A stretch of DNA of 64,000 nt, taken from NCBI GenBank assembly GCA_028023455.1, contig JAQFVV010000018.1, positions 5,727,800-5,791,799 of the forward strand, written 5' to 3'. The position numbers and the translations under genes are program-made. The DNA comes from Epiperipatus broadwayi (lineage: Eukaryota > Onychophora > Udeonychophora > Euonychophora > Peripatidae). This document shows, piece after piece, positions 1-13,133 of this stretch (positions are counted from its first letter, which is position 1; every line of letters begins with the position of its first letter). Below the pieces are notes generated by a model. The model ran no database searches. It had not been told where the DNA came from and saw nothing but the letters and a program-made list of their open reading frames with translations.

Positions 1-2650
1 AAAATTGATAGTTCTGTTACATAAACACAATCCCTCTGTCAGTTAGTGTGGAGAGATAGCCACTGACATAAAAAGCCTGTGATAACCTGAATGACTAAAG
101 TCAGTAAAAAATAAGAAAAAGAAAATTGAAAGTAAAATTGAGAGAAAGAATGCTTTAATTAAGCCAAAAAAAATGTTTGGTGCTTACCTTTTAGTGAACT
201 AATGCTAAATAAAGTAAGTGTTGCTTTTGATTGGGCATTATTTATTAATTATTCACAGTTAACCCTCATATCTGAAAGTCATTCCACTATCTTCCAACTG
301 TGGATCCTATCTGTAATCTGAATTTAATATCTGCAGTGATATATGTTCATATGAATATGGCAAATATATTTTGTCTTAAACCGTTAAATGTTTCTTTAGA
401 TTAAATCTACAATTTATAAATTATAAAGTAGACTCATACATTTTGTTTTTACATATTTCATTTAATATCTTTTACTAAGTTCATAACTCCAAACCATCAA
501 GGAACAAATGGTTTTAGTGTTAATTGTGAAAGTTTTATTATGGAACTTCAACAATGCTTGATGATCAGGTATTAACAGTAAAATATTTAAATATCTAATT
601 TGTCTAACTCTTTAAGTATTTAAAATGAAAAATATAAAAGTAAGCAAAATTTGAAACCGAAAATATTTAATTAAGCGCAGTAAGAGTTATTATTGGTTCT
701 GAAATAATTTTACTATATGCACTGGAAGTTCTTCCATTTTTTAATGATATACCAGGTGCCATGAGAATTATTATGGTTTATCATGCAGCTTATATGATGT
801 TCATGTCTATATTGAATATTATTTTTACTTTTTATTTGTGAAAAGATTACTGAATGTGGGCACCTTTTTAACTGAAAAGTTATTTCTTTTAGCCACTAAT
901 GGATTTAGTTAGAAATAACTTGCAGAATTTGTTATTATCTGAAGTATTTTTATCCATGTAGTCAACATATTATATTTTGTGATTTGGACTGTTGTCTAGT
1001 GTCTCTTAAAGTCACCTTTCTTTGGTGAAGCTTCTTATTTTTATCCTTAGACTTTTTAATCATAACATTATTTTATAAGCTTTTTTAAGCATTCAACTTA
1101 GTATTCCTTCTATTCTTCACCTAGTTTCTGCATATCTTGCCTTGTTTAACCTTATCTGAAAATGGTTTGGAGTCAATTTTATTCTATAAAATGATGATGT
1201 ATTGTCAGACTATTATGTTATAATGTGATCTTTGGACAATAAGGGTATTAAAGACATTTAATCACAATATTGACAGCTAAATAGTTATGTTTAGAAGTGA
1301 TTGTTGATTCATGGTCTGATGTATTTTTGATTAGATGAAAGATTACAATTAAAATGACATTTCATAATGCTCCCTCTGTTCAGAATTGCTTATATATAGT
1401 CTTATTTGTATCATCTATAATTTATCTTCACAAGGCAGCTAGCTCTCTTAGTATTTAAAAGGAAAAAATATATTCATCAAATGATTCTATTTTTTGGAAT
1501 GGTTCATTTATTTGACAATTACTGTTTTTATTAAAGTGGATTTTTTCTTTGGATTTTTTTTTATTATTCTGCATTTTGCAACTTTAGTTGTGGATTCAGT
1601 ATTTTAACTCACATTTCCATCTCAAGTGAAATCTTCAGTAACTTAGCATATGATTATACCATTTCAATTTTTTAACATTTAAAATTGCATTAATTTGTAA
1701 TTTTCTATGATATTGCTATGAAATTTTTTTAAATTTAAAATCCATGTTTTCTTGGGAGCCTATTCATCATAGAATATTATGACTTTTGTTTTTTAAAGTT
1801 TTATAGATATACTTTATTTGAATTTGAAATTTTATCTTTCATATTGTATTGCATTTTACTGATATTATCCAGCCTAAACTACATATTATGATTTAATTTT
1901 CCTTTAAATTATATTTGATTGTAATAAAATGTAATAAACTTTTTATTGAGTTTTATTTTATTTTTGAATCACCATTCTTATTTTTAATACAGAACTTTTT
2001 CAGTATATTTATAATGTAAATGTCGAAACATTTATTATATTTTTTTATTTAAAAATAATTATAATACTTTATACTAGTAAAATATAGAAACATTTTCTAT
2101 GTGTCAGTAGATGGAAATCTCCTATTCTGGAAACAATGAGTAACTGGCTAGTGTGCATTCATTTTGTTTTACCTCCCTCCTCAAGCCTATCCCTCAGAGC
2201 TTGGGCATTATGACCTTGGAATTCATGCAGAAAGGTCTGATTTACCCATGTAATTCTGTGGAGTTTTTTTTCATGAACAGAACTTTGGTGTTACTTTTAT
2301 TCATTTCGAATCATGCAAGCTTAGTCACCAATCTCCAAGATATCAAATTCTGGGTCCTTTCCTTGGCTCCTATGAACCTATAGGCCTTTCAGATTGTGCA
2401 GTGCAGGATGTTTTGTCATTGAACTTTTTCTTTTCTTAAATGCCATTTAATATATTCCATCAATAATTTGATCATATGAGTTGTATCCAAATTTCAGAAT
2501 AAAATTTTCTATATTTTTATAATAAAAAAAAAACTTAGTTATTATAAGATGAATTTATTATTTTATTTTTCAAGGTGTAATTTTTATAGTTTTATATATT
2601 TATATATATTTACACGTTGATTTGTTTTTGATAGATTTTTATTGCAAAAT
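1..2650. other. AT-rich non-coding stretch
   Basis: No exon, RNA gene or recognisable transposon was found on either strand. The sequence is dominated by T-rich runs. Open frames of up to about 76 codons have low-complexity composition and no family resemblance. The right part may include the decayed 3' end of the minus-strand LINE that follows, but I could not align it. Confidence 0.5.
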
Positions 2651-2688
2651 GTCGCATAAACTTCATTAATTTTATGTAGTATGTCAAG

Positions 2689-2790
2689 CGTTTGTGGTCG
2701 AGTGGTCAGCACAGCTGCCTTACAAGCAGTTGTCCTGAGTTTGCGGGTTCGCTTTCTGACCAATGCGTTGACACATGAAAAAAAAAAAAT
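2689..2790 (+). repeat. tRNA-headed SINE fragment
   Basis: About 60 bases resemble a tRNA: an A-box-like TGGTCGAGTGGTCAGCAC is followed by a B-box-like GCGGGTTCGCTTTC, and the unit ends in a run of A (2778-2789). The acceptor stem does not close and the T-arm is imperfect, so this is a Pol III retroposon head rather than a functional tRNA. It belongs to neither of the two other SINE families in the window. Confidence 0.6.
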
Positions 2791-3002
2791 TATGTAGTTT
2801 GTTTTTTTAAATGTGAAAACTTTTCTTTGACTCTTTAATAATCACTCACATTTTATATCCATACAAGACACTAGTAAATATGCACATGTTTAATAAATTT
2901 AATTTGATGTCTAACAGATTTTTTTTTTTTCAAATCTTGTCTAACTTGTAATCAAGTCTTTTTTCGTACTATTCTTAATTTTATGTATTTATTTATTTTA
3001 AA

Positions 3003-3800
3003 AGTTTAGATCATCATTGATATATGAAAGTTTACATTTTTATTTTTACATTTATCCAATTTATTTTCTTTATATTTGGGGTTTTTTTTTCCATTTTCTT
3101 TTTGCCTAAAACTAGTTTTTGTTTAGATCTTATTAAAGTATAATCTATATGTTTTGTTTTCTTATTCAGCATCTTGACTTTAGCATTTTTTTTTAAATAT
3201 TATTATATCATTTGTTTGTCTCTTAAGAAGGTGATTCTCAGTTTGCTTTGTCCAGTGTCTAACAATCTCGATATAATTGGATTTCTAATTGCTTTTTTCA
3301 ATTTTTAACAATTTCCAGTTTTGAATTATCCTATATATATTTTTTAAATTGAAATAATTTATTATTTATATTATAAGAATAAACTATTCATGTACTTCCA
3401 AATAATTAAAAGTTTTCTAAAAAGTCAGGATGCATATCGTTTTTTTCTTTTTCTGGTATTTGAGTGATATTTATCTTATTCTTTTTTTTTTTTTTTTTTG
3501 AAGTTTCGATCATTAGTGATTTTTCCATTAAAGTTTACAATTTTTTTTGCATTTATCCAATTTATTTTCTTTATTTTGTGTTTTTATTTCATTTTCTTTT
3601 TTTGTCTAAAACAAGTTTTTGTTAATACTTATTAAAGTATAATCTATATGTTTTATTTTCTCATTAGTATCTTTTATTTTGTCATTTGTTTTTTCTTAAG
3701 AAGTTGATTCTTTATGCTCAGTGTGATTGGATACAAGTTTCCAGTTTCTTTGCATACTTTTATATCTGCTTTGAATTGTCCTATATAGTTTTTAAATTTT
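3003..3800. repeat. Diverged tandem duplication, period about 495 bp
   Basis: The segment from about 3003 to 3370 recurs from about 3498 to 3800. Shared landmarks in the same order include CATTTATCCAATTTATTTTC, TTATTAAAGTATAATCTATA and TCTTAAGAAG. The copies differ by many substitutions and small gaps, so the duplication is old. It lies inside the minus-strand LINE remnant. Confidence 0.7.
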
Positions 3801-5106
3801 GAAATTTTTTTTATTATATATATTGTAGATAGTAAATTATTTAATTACTACTCCTGTCACTTTCTGTTAATAAAATCAAATGCCTTTTGAAAGTCAACAT
3901 GTACCTGTCATTTTGTTTTTTTAGGTTTCTTCTAGTATTTGAGTGATAAAACATTTCCTTTTAAATCAGCTTAATCTTTGATTTAAGATATTTATTTTGT
4001 TTAAAATGATTATTAGTATAATTGTTTTATAATTAATAATTGTTTTATAATTTTCACATTTCTTCTTGCTTTTTTTTTTTTAGATTATCATGACATTAAT
4101 AATGATTTTATTTTTTTATAAATGATTTGTGTTAGTTTCTTTGTATGCAATATTATATATCCTGATAACTTCTTGAAATAAATTATTTTTACATATTTAA
4201 TCATTTCCCTTGTAGTTTTTTCTTTTTACTCAATATTCTTTGATTATTTTCTAATAGGGTATTGATTTCACTGTTATAATATAATTGGTGCAATTTCATT
4301 AAGCACTTTCTAATATATCTTCATCAATGTCTGCTTTATATAAATCAGAGCATTACTCTCTTCATTGCTTTAATGTTTTAATCTTGTCAGTGAACAGTTT
4401 TTAATTTTTTTATTTTATTGCCTTCTATTTTATTTTTAAAATAAACTTTATTAAATATGAAAAAAAGCAGTTACTCAATAAACAAAGGGAGTAATTAAAT
4501 AAGCTATGTTATATAATTATTGAAATGAAAGGTTCTGCAAGATGATAGAAACTTATTGAAATATTTTTTTGTGCAGATTAATAACGAATAAGATTAACTA
4601 TGCATGTAATTAAGGTTTTTAAATATAATTTAAAAAAGAAAAAAATACCAAATAATCTAAATTATGCTCTATATATCATAGTGGTGCTGGAAGAGAAATC
4701 AGGTTCCAAGTGGCTACTACAATATCAATAGGAATCAAGGTCTGATCTCGATTTTAATTTTTAACAACTTATTAATAAAAGGGGATTTAAGTTTTGGAGA
4801 TTTCAGGTTAAAAATAAGATGGCATCTCAGGAACCAAAATGTAAATAGGATGAATATTGTCAATCTTATATTAGGAAACATTACTCTGAATATTTTCAAT
4901 AAGCATTGCTAATATGGAAGACTGATTTACTGTAAGAGCTGTTATAAGCTGGTAATATGTATGTAAAGAAATGCATTCATAACCCAATATATTCAAGTGT
5001 TTCCTCTTCCTTCACATACAATGAGCTCTTTGCATCAAAATTTACAAATGTCATTATTCCAGCTAGGAAGGCTTTGGTTGATAAAGCATTGAGATTGATT
5101 TTCACT

Positions 5107-5336
5107 AGGAAATCCAAGTATTTAGGCTCCAAATGTCAGAACTTGAATTTCTATATAATGGCTTAAATAGAAATAGTAAGGAAAGAATAGGAAACTTCCT
5201 TAAAATCAGCGTTAGTTTATTAGGAAATCCAAGTATTTAGGCTCCAAATGTCAGAACTTAAATTTCTATATAATAGCTTTAATAGAAGTAATAAGGAAAA
5301 AATAAACTTTCTTAAAATCAGTGTTGGCTCTTAAGG
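5107..5336. repeat. Two-unit tandem repeat, period 115 bp
   Basis: AGGAAATCCAAGTATTTAGG begins at 5107 and again at 5222, and the similarity continues through both units to near 5336 with about ten differences. It is a local duplication. A 69-codon open frame crossing the first unit is disrupted in the second, which argues against coding. Confidence 0.85.
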
Positions 5337-6360
5337 TACAGGTCCCCTAATACCCAATTTTTTTTAGAATAGAACAATAGTGTGGCATGTGTTCTTGGAT
5401 ATGAAAGTGAATAAGCTATTTATGAATTAGTTCCTGATTAGGGTATGGTAAGTCAGTAGGTTTACAGGAATATATGATGTTATATTATGGAAGAAACAAT
5501 GTGTTTGATCAATACATTGATTGTACTGACAGTAAAATGTAGAGACATAATGTAAAGAGAAACCATTTAATTTTTGTTATTTCTGTATTTTTTTATACTT
5601 ATATAATTTTTTTTTTTTTTACCCCAAATGAGTCTGGTACATAGAGAGCTTATCATTTTTTAAAGTGAAGTGGTGAAATTGATGATTGGAATGTAGTATG
5701 TAATTGATTTTTGGTATTATTAATGTTTTGATAAGGGAATTTACTGAGTAGTGATAGAGAATCTTTTGAGAGGGAGTTTATGACCTTTTTAATTGAAGCT
5801 AAATAATATTTTGTACTGTTAGCTTTAATAAATTGAAGGGAAAATGATTTGGAAAGCCTTAAAATTTATGAAGAATGGCACAGTAAACAGAGGATATCTG
5901 TTTGCCAGTAAGGATGTACCATGCTGATAACTTCTCTTTAATAAAAATTAAAGACAAAACTTAAGAATAAAGTTCTGATATTGGAAGGAAAGAAGATTAC
6001 TAAGTTGTCTATATAATATGTTTGATTTATTGGTTTATTTCTGAAAATGAACTTTTATTTTTTAGGCATCAGCTTAATAATTGCAATTATTAACTTATGA
6101 TCTGAATCTATATCTGCAACTATAAAATGTATTGTTTTCTAATGATTTTGAACATGATATTAGTATTAATATTTTTTATCTTCTGTTTTTGACATTCATT
6201 TTCTGAAATTTTATTGCAAATCTTCTTACATTTTAAATTATGCTCTATAAAATCTATCATCATATTTGTTTCTTTCTCCAAAACTATATTTGTTTGTAAT
6301 GTGTTTTGAACTCCCACTATAATTTCCAATATTAGCATCTCAATCCTCTGCATTTTATGA

Positions 6361-7312
6361 AGAATATATCATCATTTATTCTTATATAGGACTTTTTTTT
6401 TTCTTTGAATATAGCTGCTATTATTTTTGCTTTGTTAAACTTGTATGCTACTAATACATCTTTTAATTTTTTTTAATCTAGTAAAAATCTCACTTCATGC
6501 TTTGATTTACATATGAAGCAGATGATCTTATAGTGACTTAACTTTCTTTATATACTGTATATCAACTAATCTAAAGATGTAATCTTTGTGTTTTTTCATT
6601 TCTTTTCTTTTTTTTTTTTTTTTTTGATAGATTGTCGTTTTCTAATTATCTATAAAGTTCTGACATTTCATATTTTTATAGAAAGCATTACTTTAGCTGC
6701 TTTTATCCCCCTCCCCTTTCCTCAAAAAAAACTTATTTGTAAACCAAAATATCATTTCTTAATAAGGATCATGTACCTTGTTAATCTGAGCAATGGCTAT
6801 GATGATATAAGATTATGAAAACTATCAAATTTTATATATATATACTTTTTATTGTTAGTGCATCGCCAATCATGTGAAGATCTCATTTGTCATAATATGA
6901 AATACAAATATCTTTTCCAGTCATTATTATGAAGATTTTTACTTTCACCTACTTTGTATTCAACTTGAAACTGAAAATGATAGAATTAAATTCTTATTAT
7001 TATTAAAATAATAATAAAAAATCAAGTGAAACTTCTTAGATTTTCATATTTATACATGTTATTTAGTTCTTATAGATATACACAGACAGACAATATTCAA
7101 AAGCACTTGTAAATGATAATTTGAATTAATTCCTCCTGAAATCATATATTTATTTAAAATAAATAAAATATAATGTGAAAAGACAAGTTTGAATCACTTC
7201 AGGATCCCCCATTGGCATATATGTATTTTATTTTTCATCTTTGTAAAAATATATAGATTCATCAGAAATATTACCAAATTTACCACTTCTTTTATTTTGC
7301 TATAATATCCTA
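6361..7312. other. AT-rich non-coding stretch
   Basis: Only poly-T tracts (for example 6608-6625) and short AT repeats are visible. I found no exon, SINE head or inverted repeat here. Confidence 0.5.
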
Positions 7313-7515
7313 TATAAATACAATTTATCCCATACTTTGAACATTTTTTAGCAACAATTTTTTCATTATATCATCGCTCTGAAGAAGATTGGAGGACAAT
7401 CAAAACATAAGATTGTGCATGAATATAGGTAAGCATAAGATTGTGCATGAATATAGGTCAATAAAAGATTTTTGCTAAAAATTGTTCATAGTAGTGGGTA
7501 AATTGTATTTATATA
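7313..7515. repeat. Fold-back element with about 50-bp arms
   Basis: The left arm (about 7313-7363) contains AAATACAATTTATCC and TTTTTTAGCAACAATTTTT. The right arm (about 7465-7515) carries the reverse complement with a handful of differences. Inside is a perfect head-to-tail duplication of about 28 bp around CATAAGATTGTGCATGAATA (about 7404 and 7434). This looks like a non-autonomous palindromic element. I could not define a target duplication. Confidence 0.7.
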
Positions 7516-10149
7516 TAGATTCATGTTTGATTATTAATTATATTAGCCTTTTTAATGCATATCACAGGAAGAAGTATGATGATAAAAATTATTTGTTTTG
7601 ATTGAAAGCTTTTAAAATCATGCATATAATTTTTTTAAGTCTAATCAAAAAAATTTTTAGAACATATTAAAATATGCAAGAGTAATAAGCTATACTATGA
7701 GTAAAAATAGGATTAGAGAGCAAAAAATACAATAATAATAATAATAAACAGAAACAGCAAGGAATATAGCCTCAACAAAATTTTTGAGTTAGAGATAAGT
7801 CTACTGAGAAAATATAAAAAATATTATAACTTTCTAATAACATTGTCAAAAGTTGTGCTTTATTTATAAAAGTATATAATGATGCAGCAGAAATGAGATG
7901 TTGTATCATTGTAATTATGTTTGATTTATGAATGAATAATGCACTCACCTTTTTCTTTCCAATGAAAAATTTATCAGCTAATATTATATAGTTAGTAGGA
8001 TTTTCTATGGGCTAGCTATTTGAAAAAATCCTTTATCTAAAAAAAAATCTCACTTCATTAAAGAATGAATTTAAGATTGTGGACATAGTAATCTAATGCA
8101 TTAATTGCTACATTGAGAGAACCTTAACTATAAACACAGCAGCTCAATTAATCTGAAGCCTTTACATTTTTTGATTAAGAAGAAATGAAATATCTACAAA
8201 TATTGAAAGTAGTGCTTCTTATACTAATTATTCTACAGCTTATACATATATATATATTTTTAGTTTATATGAATTTCTGCAAGTACTCCTAACAAAATAA
8301 AACAAGTTATATTGTATTAAATAAATTAAAACTTTATTTTTAAAGCAATAGTCATTATCAAAAAATTAATCTCAAATAATATATAAATTAATTTTAAATG
8401 CAACTAAATTAAAGCTAGAATAACATTAAGTTTAGTCATGATTATTTAAATAATGAAAAATGTGAAACATAATTAATCTTGTGAGTATTAACGTTTAAGA
8501 GCTGCTTTTTTTTTTCTTTTCTGAAGAATAGATCATTATTCTAAATAATTGATGGAATAAAAAAGTCTTAACATAATGATTGCCAGATATATTATTATAT
8601 TGTCATAAAAATATTGTAATTCAATATTTTAAAGAATTAGATTGCTAAATAGCAGACAGATTGATTTTATACTACATTTTTTCACTCACCAACAACAAAA
8701 TATATACAAATATATAGAATGCAAATCTTATTCAGATCCTAATAACAATTAAAAGAACTCATCATATCTGATTTCAAGCATATGAAGGTGTTATTTTTTT
8801 TAAATGTTTACAGCACTCTAGAAATTCAAGCTAAAATGAGATAATTTATAATTTTCTTTATATCTATTTCTCCAATCATTTAATTTTGCAAAGTGGAAAG
8901 ATTGATAAATTCTATAGCTAGTGATTTTTGGATTAATTCTTAGTAGAAAATTGTTATCTTAACTGGTTTGTGCTCAAACATCTCATTACTTTTGGTGAGA
9001 AATAAATAATATTTTTTAATCAATATTAGATTAAACAGGTATTTAAATGTAATATGAAGCTACTATTCAAATATTTTCTTAACAAATTTATTAAATTGTT
9101 TTCATTTTTTATTGCCAAATTAATCTCAATATAGGCAAACATTTAGAGTAATAAACAAGGTAAAGAAAGCATCTTAAAATTATTGCAATATCTTTGAGAA
9201 ATCAACAAATTTGGGTTGCTAATTTTTGTGGAAGAATATCAATTACATCATTATTTCATCAATTGCTATCCCAATTTTCTAAATAAAAAAGTAAATAGCA
9301 TTGATGCTATCTCTTTTGCAATCAAGGAAGGTCATTTTTGAAATAATTGAAATTGGTTTAGTAAATATATGATATCAATATTAAATGAAGTATTGGTGTC
9401 AAGACATTATACAACAGAGATTATTATTAAAAATTTTGAAACTTTATAAATATTTCAAGCTTTGTTTACATATCAGCGATTGTGGATATGCTAAAAGTTT
9501 TTGAATGAAATAATAGTATCAACTATTAAATATAAACCTATTGGATTTATTAACATTATTACATAAAAGTGTTTAAACTGATTATATTTCCCTTGTATGT
9601 TTGGAATCCATAAGAGAATAATGGACAGTTAATTGTTATGAAAATTTTAGTATTATTTAAATATTGAAAGTGTATTATTGCTTACAAATTGATATCTTAT
9701 AAAATATAAATATTTATGATATGATAAAGCAAAAATCTGGATAAATTTTACATTCAGTAACTTCATATGCAGATGCAAATAATTGTAAATAGTCAATCAT
9801 ATAATTTATTATATTATAGAGATAAACTTTCTCTAAAAAGTTAATTGTGAAATAAGTTATTGGATTTAATATAACTGTCAGATAATATCCTATTTGCTTT
9901 GTTTTTAAAAGGTGCTTCTCATATATAATTATAATTGCATATGTGTTGTATCTTTGTATTTGTTATTTTGTAGAAATAAAATAAATAAAATATTTTTTTA
10001 TTTTTAAAACAAAAAAAAATGAAATAAAAGGTATCAAAAAAGCTCAAAAATGGGGGGGGGGGGATTTCCTATAAATAAGTAAAATTTCATTGCACACATT
10101 AGAATAATTTAAAATATTGCACCAAATGTCAGATATCAAGGGAAATTTT
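7516..10149. other. AT-rich non-coding stretch
   Basis: Nothing recognisable was found beyond simple AT sequence and a run of twelve G at 10052-10063, striking in so AT-rich a setting. No open frame of convincing composition occurs. Confidence 0.5.
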
Positions 10150-10350
10150 GAGGAATAGAGTAATTTAATGGTTAGGGCATCTGTATACTCTCTCATGGCC
10201 TAGAGTTTGAGTTCAAGTTACTCTAGGAAATTTTTCATGTTTTTTTTACAGGTAGTCAGCTTGCACTAACCCAGACTGCCATCCAATATTGATTATGAAA
10301 ATGGATATCTAGCTATCATTAACTAGAAATTAAAAGTTTCAAGATTAATT
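10150..10350 (+). repeat. SINE, family B, copy 1
   Basis: The tRNA-like head has an A-box-like TTTAATGGTTAGGGCAT and a B-box-like TTTGAGTTCAAGTTAC. The body contains CCCAGACTGCCATCCAATA and GAAAATGGATATCTAGCTA. The tail reads AAGATTAATTTGGGTTGATC. The same body occurs at about 18.8, 19.7 and 24.7 kb, so these four form one SINE family. The copies have diverged strongly, so the family looks old. Confidence 0.7.
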
Positions 10351-11126
10351 TGGGTTGATCAGTTGAGTAACAATGTCACTATTGATGAGAGCTGTGTTAT
10401 AATTTAAGTTAATAGAGAATAATGTTTCTAATGATTTAAGCAAGAAAATTAAATATTTAATTTTTAATAACTTTTACTATTGTAGTCTTAGCATTTATAT
10501 ATAAACTAAACAATTTTTATCTTTTAGAAATAATACAAAACTCTATCTAAACTTTTGGAAGAATTATATATTCTCTATCTATTTTTGTTTATTATAATAT
10601 AATTATTTTAAGAGTATGACAATTTTTCTTTTAATAAAAAAAAATGTATTTACTTAATATATGGTAATATATTATTAAATTTTTATTATGTAATGCATTT
10701 TCTTATATTTTTTGGTGTTTATTACAATAGCTATCATTTGTTGCGATTTGCCATCATATGTTCAGTTTAATTGCAAATAAATCATATAATATAAATCATT
10801 CCTAAAAGAATATATTATAAATTTCAGTTCATTGTTTGATAGCTATATAGCATATTCCCTCCATCTTGATTATTAATAAAACATCTTTAAGATGATTATT
10901 TTTAAATGAAATTGTTTCTTTGTATCTTATCAAACTTTATTGTAAAATGCAAGAGCTCATAAATTAACCAAAAGGAGATTTAAAATCAAATGTTTATAAG
11001 TTGTTGTTTTTTTTTTTTTTTGTGGCAATAAAGTGCTAAAGTTGAATCCTATAATGCTAATTATTAAATGAGGATTTGCAATTTCTTGGATAATCATATA
11101 GCTAAAACATTAATATATATATATCT
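10351..11126. other. AT-rich non-coding stretch
   Basis: Only homopolymer runs (for example T at 11007-11021) and AT-rich unique sequence are visible. No gene or element was recognised. Confidence 0.5.
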
Positions 11127-11302
11127 TGGATTCAAAGAGAACATAAAAGACCCAGAAAGAGACTACATGTGAGATGGATGGATGAAATAAGAAAGTGTGC
11201 AGGGGTGATGTGGAGAAGAGAAGCTAAAGATAGGAAAAGATGGATTGAACTTGGAGAGACCTTCAGCCTGCAGTGGATTAATAATGGTTGATGTTGATGA
11301 TT
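11127..11302 (+). pseudogene. 5'-truncated LINE 3' end
   Basis: This short segment is nearly identical to the last 175 bases of the LINE at 20.9-21.7 kb: the reading frame end encoding RPRKR, RWMDEIRKCAGVMWRREAKD and the final LQW block, then a TGATG-rich tail. It is a typical dead-on-arrival insertion, cut short by incomplete reverse transcription. Its close match to the longer copy suggests that both come from a recently active source. Confidence 0.85.
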
Positions 11303-12050
11303 TAAAAAAACGAAAATGTAGCAAACAAATATAAAAAATTAATATAAATTCTCATTTCTAACATAACAATTTTTTTTTTTTATTAAGGAAAATACAAGTG
11401 TCACATTTTAACATAAATTATAATAGATACATTGTAATATATACTTTACTTATTAACAGAAAATTGCTATCTCTGAGCAAGTTCTGAGGCTTTGCCTCAT
11501 CATCATCTTAAGAGTGGCTAATTTTGCCCTCATAGTATATAATAAATAAATCGATTGACTAGATTAAGTGTTGCCAATCTTGGAAAGATTTCTGAGATGT
11601 CTCATTGTCATTTTGGTAATAATGCAGCATTGCTTTGATAGCTAAGGAAGGTTTTGATTTCCAGAAAAGTTTCTGAGGTGCCAAACATTAATACAAAATA
11701 ATAAAATTTGGAATATGATTTTTGTCCATGCCAAATATTTGATGATTACCAATATTTACTATATGCATTATAAATTCTTTCGCAAAATATTTATAATCTT
11801 AAAATATGATAAGTTTATAGTATCTTTAAGATTATGTTACTTTAATAATATAACGCAAAGACAAAATGAATTTTGATAATGAAAAGAATTAATTATTTTA
11901 GATTTGAGATGGTTATGCAAGTTTTAAATAATGAATATTCTTACTAAATAAAGAATTATTCCTTAATGCATAATATTATATATTTAACATTGTTGTTTTG
12001 ATCAGTTATAACAATTATGCTTTTCTTTAAGAAAATTTATCTATAGACTT
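11303..12050. other. AT-rich non-coding stretch
   Basis: No exon or classified repeat was seen. A poly-T run lies at 11370-11380, and the rest is unremarkable AT-rich sequence. Confidence 0.5.
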
Positions 12051-12051
12051 C

Positions 12052-12148
12052 TGCCAGTCTGAGAAATCTTATCCTTATTTTTGCTGGTCTGCGGAACCTT
12101 ATGCTTATTTTTACCGGTCCGCAGGTGTGAAAAGGTTGAAGACCATTG
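12052..12148 (+). mobile_element. hAT transposon terminus with 30-bp subterminal repeats
   Basis: The segment ends in GGTTGAAGACCATTG, a diverged form of the hAT terminus whose inverted form reads CAGTGGTTCTCAACC. Just inside lie two and a half tandem units of about 30 bp, each with a CTGGTCTGCGGA- or CCGGTCCGCAG-like core (12052, 12083, 12113). CCGGTCCGC-type motifs near the ends are typical of one group of hAT elements. The opposite terminus was not found, so this is a remnant. Confidence 0.55.
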
Positions 12149-13133
12149 GTTTAGAGTAATAGTAATATGCAGACTTGAGAGCACAATCTATGATACACAG
12201 CTCATTTTGTCATTTATAATGTGCAAACTTAATGTGAATTTTCTAGCAATAAACCATTTGATTATTTATTATTAAATGAAAGATTTTATGAATTTCATAA
12301 GCAGTTAATCTACTACAAAATAATTGGCTGAAAACTTCCTAATTTTTTATGTGAAAGAAAAATAATTTTTAAAAAAATTAATAATCTTGACCTGATCAGT
12401 TAGATAAACTTAATTATTATCTGTCTAGGTGCTCAAACATTGCTTGACCTAAGCAGTTTACTATACAATAAATAAATAATAGACTGTTTAAAATTAGATA
12501 TAAACTCTCTGCAAAAAGTGAATGACACTCGAATCTTACATTGATGGTCTTTACAACTGGTAGTGCTGTACAATTCTATTAGTATTGGCTTTTGTTTAAT
12601 CATTACTATAGGCAAAATCTTAAAAATGCTTAAAACAAAATATTTCATGTGTAATAATTATTTTGGAATTCATTTGAAATAGCTTAATATTGTGATGATC
12701 AAAGAGCATTTAAAATAGAAATTAATAAAAAGTAAGAGTCAAAAATTTATAAAAATATACTTTTTTTAAGAGTAGTTATCAGATATATTTTTTTTTGTAA
12801 TTTAATTTTATAAGAATTTCCCACTTGTAAGAAAGTATTTTCAAAATCAAATTCTCAGATGTAAGATGTCATAGGAAGTTTTTAAGCAGTTAAAAATTAT
12901 AAATCACCAAGTCATTACTATGTATTTTTAGTTACTCTGTTAGAACTTATGTAAACTAGATAACTAATATATGAAAATATTCTCTTAGACTAAATCTATT
13001 TTTAACAGATCTGTTTTTTAGAATTATAGAAAATATAGACCGTAAAATTTATATAATTCTTTTAAAATTATAAACATTATGCACATTATATAATACATCA
13101 CATTAATAATTTTAAGCATTGCATGGTGTAGAT
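12149..13133. other. AT-rich non-coding stretch
   Basis: Nothing recognisable was found on either strand. A 71-codon minus frame at 12433-12648 has no family resemblance and ordinary AT-rich composition. Confidence 0.5.

Larger units (their letters stand above)
2930..6360 (-). pseudogene. Degenerate LINE retrotransposon, minus strand
   Basis: Two conserved blocks lie on the minus strand in the expected order. Near 6350-6210 one frame reads like the AP-endonuclease domain (NANIG, then SFGERNKYDDRF, compared with the usual GERN-x-RG-x-R block). Near 3905-3850 another reads HVDFQKAFDFINRK, the first conserved reverse transcriptase block. It is followed near 3770-3700 by a stretch resembling KVxxETGxxxPIT, which precedes the QG motif in these enzymes. 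Stops and frameshifts are everywhere, so the copy is dead. Spacing between the blocks is about 2.4 kb, somewhat long, which fits later insertions and tandem duplications within it. The boundaries are approximate. Confidence 0.55.
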
